DNA of 64,000 nucleotides from Perognathus longimembris pacificus (Eukaryota > Chordata > Mammalia > Rodentia > Heteromyidae). The stretch covers positions 21,313,735-21,377,734 of the forward strand of contig NC_063170.1 of assembly GCF_023159225.1 (NCBI RefSeq), read 5' to 3'. The stretch's first letter is position 1. The number at the start of each line of letters is the position of its first letter. Of the stretch, positions 11,090 to 21,556 are shown piece by piece. The position numbers and the translations under genes are program-made. The notes below the pieces were generated by a model. That model saw only the letters and a list, made by a program, of their open reading frames with translations, searched no databases and had not been told where the DNA came from.

Positions 11090-11960
11090 AATTTTGAAAT
11101 AATCTCTAATTTATGTAAGCAAGTTCAGTACAACTAACTTATATCTACCAATTTGAGAAAATATTTTATATAAAGCTATTAGTTCAGAATACTTTAGTGC
11201 TATCTTCTATACATAAGGACATTCTCCTTCATAATGGTAATATAACCATTACAATCAGAAAATTAACAGTAATATATTACCATAAGCTAAGCCTCACACT
11301 GCATTATAGTTTCATGATTGTTCCAATAATGTCCCATGTAGAAAGCTGATCCAGTTCAGAAATGTGTTGAGTTATGACCCTATTTACTCTCCTTCTCTGT
11401 GGAACATTTCCTCACCTGATGCTTGACTTAAATGATCTTGATGCTTCCAAAGATTTATAAACCAGGTATTTTATAGAATGACCCCTCAGTTTGAATTTGT
11501 CTGATGTTTTCTCATGGATTGGTTTGAAGCCCGGGATTTGGTAGGAATGTCAAAGAATTGATGTTGAGTTTCTCAAATCAATATGTCTTAATGACTGTGT
11601 TAATTTTGATCACATGGCTAAGATAATCTGCCATATTTCTCTACTTAAAAGCTATGCATTTTTCCTTTTGTAATCAATAAACACTTTTTGGGGGAGATAC
11701 TTTGAGATCATGAAAATATTCCATTTCTCATCATGATAGTGCCCAATAATGTTAATGTTCTCTAATAGTTTTTGTTATGACTTATTATTCTAGTATTTTC
11801 CTATTGGAGAATTTTGTATTTTCCCGAATGCCTTCTGCATCTATCAGAATTTTGCTCTAAGGATGAGTGGGCTCTTTTCCTCTGTTATTTTTATTTTAAA
11901 ATTACTTCCTATTGTTGTCATCATTCTGGAAATCTTATTATTTGTATTTCATACTCATGT
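11090..11960. repeat. Ancient L1ME-type 3' region
   Basis: Matches the well-known old L1 3' block: 'tgttccaataatgtcccatg' (~11320), 'ggtattttatagaatgaccc', 'gaatttgtctgatgttttct' (~11490), 'ttttgatcacatggctaaga' (~11605) and 'gggagatactttgagatcat' (~11695). Orientation within the element is not resolved by eye. Confidence 0.7.
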
Positions 11961-11976
11961 ATGCTTCCATATTTTA

Positions 11977-12003
11977 TGTATGTATGTATGTATGTATGTA
12001 TTT
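11977..12003 (+). repeat. (TATG)n microsatellite
   Basis: About six TATG units directly at the 3'-tail side of the minus-strand SINE that begins near 12015. Confidence 0.85.
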
Positions 12004-12014
12004 TTTGTATGTAT

Positions 12015-12231
12015 TGTTGGTTGTGGGACTTGAATCTAAGGTACTGTCCCTGAGCTGTTTTGCTCAAGGCTAGTGCTCTACCACTTTGAGCCACAATACC
12101 ACTGCTGGTTTTTTGGTGGTTTATTGGAGATAAGAGTTTCACAGTTTTCTGTCCAGGGTGGCTGTGAGCTATGATCCTTAAGTCTCAGCCTACTTAGCAG
12201 TTAGGATTATAGGCATGAGCCACTGGTGCCC
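12015..12231 (-). mobile_element. 7SL-like/Geo dimeric SINE
   Basis: In minus-strand sense: a B1/Alu-like left part (GGCTCATGCCTATAATCC region, 'tgagcc...ggattataggcatg' as seen on the plus strand) joined to a Geo-like right part ('gctcaaggctagtgctctac' as seen on plus). The next ~60 bases repeat a dID-like 'agctcaagtagtagaatg' segment. Confidence 0.8.
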
Positions 12232-12294
12232 AAGTAGTAGAGTAGCTCAAGTAGTAGAATGCTGAGTTCAGTCCTCAGAACTGAAAAAGGAAAG

Positions 12295-13050
12295 TGTGAA
12301 AGGAAAGGTCTAGATATTGCAGGAATTCTCCTGCAGGTATAGAAATTTAAAAACAAACAAGTATTTAGTGAATAAACATTAACTTTTGGTGACAGAAAGG
12401 GAAGTTAGATGAAAGGATGAAAAGGAGAAATGGAGCTGAAATGAATCAATATGGTAAAACAATACAAAGGTCAAAAGCAACATCAAATATTTTTACTTAA
12501 TTCAAGACATCTGGTCAGCTTATCTCTGGAGGGCGAGAACTATGAATGAACCAAATACTTAGAGATTTTGATTTTATTTAACTGTTCATCAACCTCTTTA
12601 TAGTAGATAACATGGAAAGTTAAACTGCTGATTTAGATTCATCTTCCTTTATTTCTTTTCTCATGTGTGTGGAGAGGCCAGTGGACCTTAAAATAACCAA
12701 ATGGCAGAAAACCAAGGAAACACAGGCACTTAAGTACCTGGCCTAGATAATTAGTCTTTGAGTAATTGAGTATGGGGTTCATTATTATCCTCACATGAAC
12801 ACAATAATTAGACTGAGACATTTTGAGCTGTGATGTTATAATTTGTGTGTTTAGGTGTGACACTGGATGGTTTTGGTACAATTTAGCAACAGAAGACTTG
12901 ATCCTGCCTTACTAGACATGTGAACATCCTGGCTTATCTTTCTGGGGACTCTTGAAGGACGAAACCATACCTTGGAAACATGGAGTGACCCCAAGTGTTC
13001 CCTCACTTGAACAAGGACATCTTTAACCCATATCATTTTTTTTAAAGCAG
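12295..13050. other. Non-coding stretch, nothing recognised
   Basis: No assignable repeat. Two minus-strand frames of 67-80 codons overlap and carry no domain signature. Confidence 0.35.
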
Positions 13051-13148
13051 TCATGTCATGTAGCCCTAGATGGCCTCAAAGGGAGGACCCTCTTCCTCCA
13101 CCTCCCAAATGCTAGATTAAAAGCATGTACAACCACACCTGGCCACCC
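13051..13148 (-). mobile_element. B1-like (7SL-derived) SINE monomer
   Basis: Reads 'tgtagccctagatggcctca...cctcccaaatgctagattaa...accacacctggcc', the reverse complement of a B1-type monomer. Confidence 0.75.
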
Positions 13149-13410
13149 ATATCTTTTGAATGCATGTAGTGCATTGTACACAGAGTGGCTTTCAGACTCA
13201 CTGTTTTAGGACACAACTGACTCACAATTGTAAAACTGAAGGTAAAATTATCAGCATTCTCATCATGCATTTAACATTGTAATTTTATGTCTATCAAAAG
13301 TCATTTACTTAACATTCAGTATATGCTGTAATTTACAGGCATAATAGGCATAACCTTTGTTGGTCTCCAACATAATTCATCTTTCTCTGCAATGAAAATC
13401 CACATATTAG

Positions 13411-13636
13411 ATCTGGGAATATGGCCTAGTGGCAAGAGTGCTTGCCTCGTATATATGAAGCCCTGGGTTTGATTCCTCAGCACCACATATATAGAAAAGG
13501 CTGGAAGTGGCGCTGCGGCTCAAGTAGCAGAATGCTAGCCTTGAGCATAAAAAGAAGCCAGGGACAGTGCTCAGGCCCCAAGTCCAAGCCCCAGGACAGG
13601 CAAAATACTAACAATAACAATAACAATAATAATAAT
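13411..13636 (+). mobile_element. IDL-Geo SINE with (AACAAT)n tail
   Basis: Complete ID-like monomer (TGGCCTAGTGGCAAGAG; B box mutated to GGTTTGATTCC) plus Geo module. The A-tail has turned into an AAT/AAC microsatellite. Confidence 0.88.
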
Positions 13637-13815
13637 TTGAGGCTGGAAGTATAGCTTAGTGAGAGCATTTGCCTAGCATACCTGAGGTCTTGATTTCAAA
13701 ACCTCAGCACTACTAATATAAAATGAAACTACAAAGTTCCAAGGACTGGCCCCGGTGGTAGAATCTGCCTAACAAATGTAAGACCCTGAGTTTAAAGCCC
13801 ATTACTATCAAAAGA
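13637..13815 (+). mobile_element. ID-like and dID-like SINE monomers in tandem
   Basis: 13637-13725 is an ID-type monomer ('ggctggaagtatagcttagt...acctcagcac'). 13744-13815 is a second dID-like tRNA-derived monomer ('ccccggtggtagaatctgcc...ctgagtttaaagccc'). Confidence 0.65.
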
Positions 13816-15074
13816 AAAAGTTAAGTTTTGGTTAACAGTTAAGATTTTTGTTCTGCTGAAGTTACAAGTTTAATTGTTAATGAAGGCAACACAGTATGGA
13901 ACAACATCCTTATCCTCTTATGGAACCTGTAATGTGGCTATGTGATTCTATATTCTTACAATGACATCGAGAGAATCTAGAGGAGGTGATACGTAGGGAC
14001 ACTTGAAAATGAAAGAGGAGGGACAAAATAGGATCTGAACAATACAGGTTTTCCTTAATTAATAGAAAACCTCTTTAGACTTGGAGCTTGGATGAGGATA
14101 TTTATAAAATTAAAAACTACCATTCTGTATTTAGAAGAAAGCATAAAATTAAAATTATTAAAAGCATAGCATACCAAAATTCTTGGCAGTAAAGCCATTG
14201 AATTTTGTCTCAAAAAGGGAGATTAAGTGAAAGGTAGAAATTTCTAAAGCCTTAATGATTTTCCAGTAAGTCCAAATTATTTTGAAATAGAGTCTAATAC
14301 TTAGATTTATTCTTTTTTTAACCTCTTAAACTCATTGGACTTTCTAGCCTATTAGTACCATTTGAATATTCAATTCTTATATTTAATATGTATATATTCA
14401 AAATTTTACTTTTACACTCTAGCAATCCACCTTGGTAGATGAGAAACCAACATGTAAATACATCTTCAGTAATTGCCTTTCTAATATTTTAAAATATATA
14501 TTTCTTTTATTTTAAAATATGTTGTCTTAGGAAGTTTGCTCCATCCTGAAATGTTTTTCTTATTTAAGGAGCCCAATTCCCTTTTAAGTCCATCCAATTA
14601 ACGAAGAGATATTTGTATAAATATCCCTCTGTAATACATTCAGAGACAAAAGTAAATGTAATGGTAGAAATGATGAAGAAGGGGACAAGTCTGTCTCTCC
14701 TTAGCATGAATTAAAGAGGTGTCATAAAGAGGTAGTCATTGGTGACTGTAAAAATAGCTATTTGTTCCCATGTCAGAGCATACATAGATTGAGTAAGCCC
14801 TTTGCATTTTACTGAGGAAAATTAAAACTCATCTTCAACACCTGATTTCTGTGAAGTATCTTGTTTAGAGGGTATGAAAATTTCCAACTCTAAAGACATT
14901 TATTTCTCTGGCACAACTACCGTACTACTGATTTCTCCTTAAACTCTGATGACTAGTGTGGGAAGAGTTGGCATTTTTACAAAAAGTATAATCTACTCAA
15001 TAAATCTATGTGTTCCTAGGAGTAGAAGTAGGGAAGCAGAGGACACATCAGTTTCTCTGGTCTGACTCACCATT
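13816..15074. other. 1.25-kb non-coding stretch, nothing recognised
   Basis: AT-rich, no repeat family recognised, no frame worth calling. Confidence 0.4.
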
Positions 15075-15077
15075 CGT

Positions 15078-15240
15078 TTCCCTCCCCTCCCCTCCCCTCC
15101 CCCCTTCCCCTCCCTTTCCCTCCCCTCCCCCCCTTCCCCTCCCTTTCCCTCCCCCTTCCCTCCCCCTTCCCCTCCCTCCCCCTCCCTCCCTCCTCCCTCC
15201 CCCTTCCCTCCCCCTCTCTCTTCTCTCTCTTCCTTTCTTT
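15078..15240 (+). repeat. C/T homopyrimidine tract
   Basis: About 160 bases of nearly pure pyrimidine made of CCCCTCCC/CCCTTCCC units. The minus strand is therefore rich in GGGG/GGGAG runs. It ends at a dID-like SINE (15243-15318, minus), in the position of that SINE's tail. Confidence 0.95.
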
Positions 15241-15242
15241 CT

Positions 15243-15318
15243 TGACAGTCTTGGGCTTGAACTCAGGATCCTAAACTTGCTAGGCAGGTGCTCTGCTTTT
15301 TGAGCCATACCTCAGCTC
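15243..15318 (-). mobile_element. dID-like tRNA-derived SINE monomer
   Basis: Minus-strand sense has a dID layout: 'gaggtatggctcaaaaagca...cctagcaagtttaggatcct' then GAGTTCAAGCCC. Its tail abuts the pyrimidine tract. Confidence 0.65.
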
Positions 15319-15380
15319 ATTACTGACTTGGGAGAAGACAGGATGTCAGTTACATTATCTTGACAATGAGCTTGATTTTT

Positions 15381-15584
15381 TTTTTTTTTTTTTGCCAGTT
15401 CTGGGCCTTGGACTCAGGGCCTGAGCACTGTCCCTGGCTTCTTCCCGCTCAAGGCTAGCACTCTGCCACTTGAGCCACAGCGCCGCTTCTGGCCGTTTTC
15501 TGTATATGTGGTGCTGGGGAATCGAACCTAGGGCCTCGTGTATCTGAGGCAGGCACTCTTGCCACTAGGCTACATCCCCAGCCC
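15381..15584 (-). mobile_element. IDL-Geo SINE, young
   Basis: Poly-T tail, complete Geo and ID monomers with few changes. Perfect 13-bp TSD GAGCTTGATTTTT at 15368-15380 and 15585-15597. Confidence 0.93.
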
Positions 15585-15599
15585 GAGCTTGATTTTTAA

Positions 15600-17519
15600 T
15601 CCCCTGATTTTTGTTCTTTCATTGCATAGTATTTTAGGGAGTGGCTCTTACAGCAGTGCTTGAATAATCAAAGTAAAGTATTCTATAGGCCAAGGCCACA
15701 GAAATTATGGCAGATCATATTCAGAACTAAAATAAACCCTCTGTCTTTCTCCACCAGAAAAAAAGCCTATCATCTTAATATCCACTACAGATAGCAGGCC
15801 AGAGTTCAGTTTTATTCAGAAACTTCCCATGGTCCTGTTACCACCATGACCTGCTGAACAATATCTGCTGCTGGCTCTGGGCTTTAATGGAAATGTCAGT
15901 TAGTAAAATCCCCAAACTCATCATTGTCCATATTGTCTTAAAATGAATGAGATTAATAATAATATATATTATGTATATGATCTATTGGCATGGTAATGTC
16001 GTTTAAAGATGTGCAGGATAATCCTGTAATTCTCTAGCTGCTTCTCATTTTGTGCTTTTTCATGTCTTTACACCTTGTGCTATAAATTCCATGGCTTGTC
16101 ACATATAGTACATTAAAACCCCTTGAGGTTAGAGGACATATCTCATGCTTTTGATACTGTTTCCAGTCATTAGGCTGATACCTAATGAATTTAGCTGGTT
16201 GGCAACAAACACATTAAATATGTGAGTAAACTTCATCTTTCATGCATTTTTAAGAATGAGACACAGCAGATCTATGAAACATAACAAGAGGTGTGCAAGA
16301 CACATAAGAGATATGACACACAACAGGAGAGTGAGGCACATGAAGAGATGCATGACACAGTAGAGTAGTTTTGTGAAATGCATAGAGATGTGAGAGCCTC
16401 ATAGAGAACATAAATGAGACACACAGGAGGTGTGAGGCACAACAAGACTAGACCCATAGAGGAAGAGGAGATGTGTGAGCATGCCAGCAGGTTCTGCTTT
16501 GTGTTCCTTTGTGCTAGGCCATAAATCATAGTGTTTCATGAGTAGATGTCCCTGCTTATAGTTTAGAGGACTGAAGAAGGATGACTGTTCCATCCTCTTT
16601 TGCTTTCAATTCCCTTCATATGATGTGGCGACTGTTCTGGTTTCAATAGCCGAATCGAGAGACCATAATTCCTAGTAATTTTTGTATTGTTATAACTGGT
16701 AATTCACTCCTTTACAGGAAGATTTTGCTGTTCTTTTACACAAACACACACATCATATTCTGCCATTCTCCTGCCTACTCCTGCTACAAATGCTGTGTGC
16801 TGCCTTGGTAACTACACAGAAACACTAGGGGTTGTCTGCACAAGACATTCATTACTTTTCCCCCCTTGGATCATTTCTGAGGGTTGAATCATCTCAGTCC
16901 TGGTAAGCATCCCTTGTGGGGTTCATGCTACTTATTCATACTATGAAACCCTGACTTGTTTCATTAAAGTTCCTCTTAGAGGTCAGGCTTAAAGAGATGG
17001 AAAGGGCAGAGGGTCTGTTTTCCTTGCATATCATGTTACACAAAGTTCTTCTCTATGGTTTATGCTTGTTCTGCTAGAAAAACAGAGATCTGTGTTCTAC
17101 AAAACAAAATCCAGCCAGAGCAGGGCTTATTGACTAGGATTTTCTGTAATCTAATAGAGCAAGTTTAATGACTCAAGAGAAGCCTGCTGTATATTGCAGC
17201 TCATGGCTCATGAAAAGATATACTATGTTAATTTTCTGAACTGGGTCTCTTAGGCTGAATTACATTATTTTGGTAATGCATCCCCTGAATGAACTGTTGT
17301 TATCCAGCCTCCAGCATCTCCACCTCACTTAGGGAAGTGTATCTAGGACCTTTTCCACTGTAGAAGCAATTGCTTGGTGGAGGCAGAATCTTAATGCTTT
17401 GGGGAAAATAAATATTTCTTAATGTGTGCAGCACACACCTACCCTACTAATAAATGTGGATAGTGAAGTCAAGGAGTCCCTTCTAGAAGATATCAGTGTT
17501 ACCCATGTATTCAAGATAA
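15600..17519. other. 1.9-kb mostly unique sequence
   Basis: A possible L2 3'-end relic lies at 16030-16230 ('ccttgaggttagaggacata'). A degenerate purine-rich tandem array is at 16257-16450 (listed separately). No gene signature was seen. Confidence 0.4.
16257..16450 (+). repeat. Degenerate ~20-bp tandem array
   Basis: Repeated purine-rich phrases such as 'aacaagaggtgtgcaagaca', 'aacaggagagtgaggcacat', 'gaagagatgcatgacaca' and 'cacaggaggtgtgaggcaca' recur at roughly 20-base spacing. Units are diverged and spacing is irregular. It does not look like any SINE or LINE in the window. Confidence 0.55.
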
Positions 17520-17740
17520 ATTACAAACCCCTTCCTACAATGTAGTGGGCCTTTTGCCCTCTTGTGCTTGGTTTGTCTCTAGCCTTGTACTGTCTTTTCC
17601 CATTCTTCTCTTGGATTGGATTACCTTCAGGACAGTAAATGTCCCCTCTGGGACTACTTATGCACCGGTTTTCCACATGGCATATTACTTGTCATTTTCC
17701 TGCATCTCTCTCACTGTTATTGATGACAATGGTGTTTAAA
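17520..17740 (+). repeat. Possible L2 fragment
   Basis: Pyrimidine-rich sequence like LINE-2 ORF ('tacaatgtagtgggcctttt' ... 'gtgcttggtttgtctctagc'). Weak. Confidence 0.35.
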
Positions 17741-17744
17741 ACAA

Positions 17745-17860
17745 CACATGATGGCTATAATTAGGCCCATTTCACAGATAAGTAAACTGAGGCTTGGCAA
17801 AGTTAAGAGCTATCAAATGGCAGTGAAGAGCACAGTAGCCGCGTGGTCTTACTCCAGAAC
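17745..17860 (+). repeat. MIR SINE fragment
   Basis: Diagnostic 'cccatttcacagataagtaa' followed by 'actgaggcttggcaaagtta'. Confidence 0.75.
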
Positions 17861-17919
17861 CCATTTTGCACATATTAGGCCCAGCATGTGCGCTAAGCAT
17901 GGTTAGATGGCCAACTCTT

Positions 17920-18175
17920 ACTCATTTAGACATTGCTTGTGCCAGAAAACTCTCTGGGTTATGTGCCCTTCTTGTGCTTGCTTGGAATGCAACTTCTATT
18001 TCTTCATTAGCAATATTATCTGACAGCTGTCCTTGTAAGTGCTTATTTTCTGTGTTCCTTATAAGCTTTGAAGGCCCCTAAAGCAGGATCTTGTCTCTCC
18101 ATTTTGCCACATATTCCCAACATCTCCCAAGAAACCATGTATTCAGCAGGCACTCAAATAGTTGTAGCATGAAAA
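17920..18175 (+). repeat. Possible L2 3' end
   Basis: 'gaaggcccctaaagcaggat' and 'cagcaggcactcaaatagtt' follow the LINE-2 3' UTR layout. Confidence 0.45.
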
Positions 18176-18556
18176 GCTCTTTTGTCTTAACTTCACTCCA
18201 TTAGAAACCCTGATGAATTCTTTTTGGGAGGAAAAGGCTAATTTCAGTTTTACTAGCTTCTGACTTCAAGTACAAAATCATTAGCAACTTCTTCTTTTGG
18301 GGGACTCTAGAATTATATGACTCAATTGAAGTTTTCTTGTGGTTAATAAGGCCTAGCCATGTGGGTCATAGTGATCACTCAATCAGGCTTTTGCTCACTC
18401 CAGCTACTCTTCTTCCCCTTTATAAATCTCCTGTGTTAAAGAGTGAAAGTAGGAAGTGCTTGTTGCTTAACACGAAAATTCACCAAGGGATTATCATTTC
18501 TCATTTGGCCTGTTTCCTAATATTATGTAACGTTGCAACCAGAAGAGGACTGTAGC

Positions 18557-18655
18557 CCACCCAACCTTCTTTAACTGAAAAAACTGAGGCCTAGAGAGGC
18601 TCAAACTTTTCCTCAGCTAGTAGCTAAGCCAGAGCTATAATTAGCTCCTTTCATT
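18557..18655 (+). repeat. MIR fragment
   Basis: 'aaactgaggcctagagaggc' followed by a 'tagctaagccagagc' segment, as in MIR. Confidence 0.6.
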
Positions 18656-18692
18656 TGAATGACAAACTTACTGATGCATTTTAAGCATTACA

Positions 18693-18900
18693 AAACATGT
18701 TTTTTTTGATTAGGGGGTTTTGAACTCAGAATCTAACAGTCATAAGCATTCTACCACTGGACCCATGTCCTGAGTTCTTTTTGCTTTAATATTTTTCAGA
18801 TAAGGTCTCATACCTTTTCTTGGAATGGCCTTGGACCAAGATCCTCCTATTTCCATCTTCCTCATAGCTGTTGTTGAACATGTGCACTATATTTTTTAAC
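18693..18900 (-). mobile_element. B1-dID-type dimeric SINE, old
   Basis: Minus-strand sense: diverged B1-like left half (18790-18900) and dID-like right half with GAGTTCAAAACCCC-like B box (18705-18775), separated by an A/T-rich linker. Confidence 0.6.
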
Positions 18901-19010
18901 CTTCACATCTATAAGAATAAATGTATTGTCTCAAAAGCAGCACCTAACCATTTTTTTATGATTCATCTGAGATCAGTAACGCAGAAACAAGATGTTTAAA
19001 AAACTTTCTT

Positions 19011-19675
19011 TAGAATTTCATTGTGTTTATATATCACATTTTCTTGATCCATTCATCTACGGAGGGGCATCTCATTGATCCCATATCTTATTGCCCCATT
19101 CATAAGGAAATGGAAAGACTCGGAAAAAATTATATGAAGTGAAGTAAGCTAGACCCAAAGACACTAGGTTGAATGTTTTCCCTCATTTGTATTAACCAGA
19201 ATATGTCTAGTATATTCTTAGTGAAAGATCACAGTGGCTCAATACCAATGTGGATATAACCATATAAAGGACCATTTTGGTGCCTATCAAAATGAACTCC
19301 AAGAAATGGAAGCAAGAGATTATTTTTATTGTACTGTTTGCAGTTATTTCTTCTTTCTTCCTCCCCTCCCCCCACTGGTTTATTCCCTATTGTCACTGTT
19401 TTGTATTTTTGTACCCTTTGTCTTGTATATAAGTTTATCTGATTTGGGGAAGGGAAGGGTAAATACAGAAATGGAAAGGGTGAACCAATGCAACAGTGAT
19501 ACTCACTAGCCACTATGTTGGAAATGAACTATACAACTCGGGGGACAGAGGAGTCGTGTGTGGGGAAGGGGAGTGGGAGAAAATGAGGGAGGGGTAACAC
19601 AGTTCAAAAAGAAATGTGCTCATTACCTTACTTATGTAACTGTAACCCCTCTATACATCACCTTTACAATAACAT
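19011..19675 (+). mobile_element. LINE-1 3' end with 5' inversion
   Basis: 19011-19090 is ORF2-end sequence in reverse orientation (reverse complement reads 'gatgcccctccgtagatgaa'). From 19091 the element runs in sense: 'attcataaggaaatggaaag', 3' UTR, G-rich tract (19555-19600), and the ending 'tatgtaactgtaacccctct' to about 19675. Around 25-35 bases of consensus are missing at the switch. Flanks TTTAAAAAACTTTCTT and TTTAAAAAAATACTTT are an imperfect TSD. Confidence 0.82.
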
Positions 19676-19866
19676 TTAAAAAAATACTTTTTTGTTGAAA
19701 ACAAACATACATTATGAAAGCTGTGTAGTCCTTGGCAAAATTTCATAAATTATACACATGCAACCAAGGTGAAGAAAAAGGACATTAACAATGGAAATTT
19801 TGGTGTAAATATAATTTTATACTATATTCTCACCTAAAAATGTTTTATAAAACATAGTACAAGTTG

Positions 19867-20128
19867 AGCACCGGTGGCTCATGCCTATAATCCTACCTAC
19901 TCAGGAGGGTAAGACCTGAGAATCACTGTTCAAAGCCAGCCTGGGCAGGAAAGTCCATGAGACTCTTATCTCCAGGTAACCACCAGAAAACCAATAGTGG
20001 AGCTGTGGTTCAAAGTGGTGGACTGCTTGCCTTGAGTTAAAAAAAGCTCAGGGACAGCACCCAGACTCTGAGTTCAGTCCCCACAACAACAACAGAAGCC
20101 CAGAACAACAACAACAACAACAACAAAC
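19867..20128 (+). mobile_element. 7SL-like/Geo dimeric SINE with (CAA)n tail
   Basis: The only plus-strand copy of this family here. 7SL-like left part starts GGTGGCTCATGCCTATAATC; linker 'ctccaggtaaccaccagaaa'; Geo-like right part; B box GAGTTCAGTCC; tail (CAA)n to 20128. Confidence 0.85.
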
Positions 20129-20308
20129 CATATCACGGGCTTATACTAATAGGAGGTACTTATAGGAAAAAGAATGGGTAGTATCTTGATCTATTTGATG
20201 GTGTTAGGTTGCAATAGACTAGGTAAGTTTTAGAGAAATATATTTCCCACAGTTCTGGTGGCCTGGAAGTCCAATATCAAGGTGCTGATATCCACCAAAA
20301 GTCTTCTT

Positions 20309-20516
20309 CTTTTTTTTTTGGCCAGTCCTGGGCCTTGGACTCAGGGCCTGAGCACTGTCCTTGGCTTAGTTTTGCTCAAGACTAGCACTCTACCACTTGA
20401 GCCACAGCGCCCCTTCTGGCCGTTTTCTATATATGTGGTGCTGGGGAATCGAACCCAGGGCTTCATGTATATGAGGCAAGCACTCTTGCCACTAGGCCAT
20501 ATTCCCAGCCCCTCCA
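20309..20516 (-). mobile_element. IDL-Geo SINE, young
   Basis: Complete dimer. Perfect 15-bp TSD ACCAAAAGTCTTCTT at 20294-20308 and 20517-20531. Confidence 0.93.
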
Positions 20517-20531
20517 ACCAAAAGTCTTCTT

Positions 20532-21474
20532 GATATGCATTCCACAGCAGAGACAGCAAGAGTTCTAGCTAACTCACTCCTGTGATAAGAACATTAATCC
20601 ATGCTTCCCTAATGGTCTAATCAACTCTTATTAGACCCTATCTTTATATTTCTTTGCATTGGGGAATAATTTGGGGGGAGGGATATAATCTAATCATAGT
20701 AAGAAGGAACCTTCAAGATGACGATTTTATTTTTATGTGAAACTCTCACAATGCCATCAGACAGTATCTAAAGCCTTCCTTCCTTTACTTTTGTGTAGTG
20801 AACATGCATCTTATTGATAAACTTAGTGTGTCATTAGGCTGATACTGTAAGTCATAAAAAGGAATACTTGTATAAGTCTGACCCATTTTCTGCAGTGCTG
20901 AGATATCCACTTAGCTTTTTTAAAAAATGGATTGTCACATGGGATGTGTAAACATGTGTGTGCACTTCTGTCTTTTTAAAGGAAAATAAAATCTTATCTC
21001 TTGTCAAATGTCAAAAGAGCCATTATGGAGCTCATTCTGTGTTTTTGTTTATTCTTTTGGGGCAATTTGGAAGTATATCTGGATGGACTGAGTAGCATTA
21101 AGATGTCTGGCTAGAAAGCTGACCTGACTCTGCCTTCAGCTAGCTAACCTTGTGCATTTGACCTAGCTCCTTGGCACCAGGTTTAAAGATTCAAGTCAAC
21201 ATGACCTGACAAAGGCCTCTATTCCCAATGTTGCTATGGCCTTGAACTTTGGAGAAATTACTTAACCAGTAATATTTTATTAATTCAAATTCTTTCACAT
21301 AGTAATAATTAACATCTGGGATAACCAAACCTTTGCTTAAAATTAGACCAGTCTCTTAATAACTTTGTGAAGCCATATTTTCATCATATGATTCAATTAA
21401 TAGAATAGTAACTGGCCAATTTCTTAAATAGTTTGTCTTTAAAAGTTTCTTAGTCCAATATAATTTATTATTTT
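20532..21474. other. Non-coding, repeat-poor stretch
   Basis: No clear repeat; a possible short MIR relic near 21235-21275. No frame worth calling. Confidence 0.4.
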
Positions 21475-21556
21475 TTTAGGAGCTAGGAGGGAGCCCAGGG
21501 TTTCATTCATGCTAAGCATGCCCTATATCACCAATCTACTCCACTGCCAAGCCCTA
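21475..21556 (-). mobile_element. ID/dID-like SINE monomer
   Basis: Reverse-complement tRNA-derived monomer ('cagggtttcattcatgctaa...ccactgccaagccc'). Confidence 0.6.

Noticed and set aside
15010..15308. Pro/Ser-rich and Gly/Arg-rich frames
   Set aside because: Both are readings of the homopyrimidine tract.
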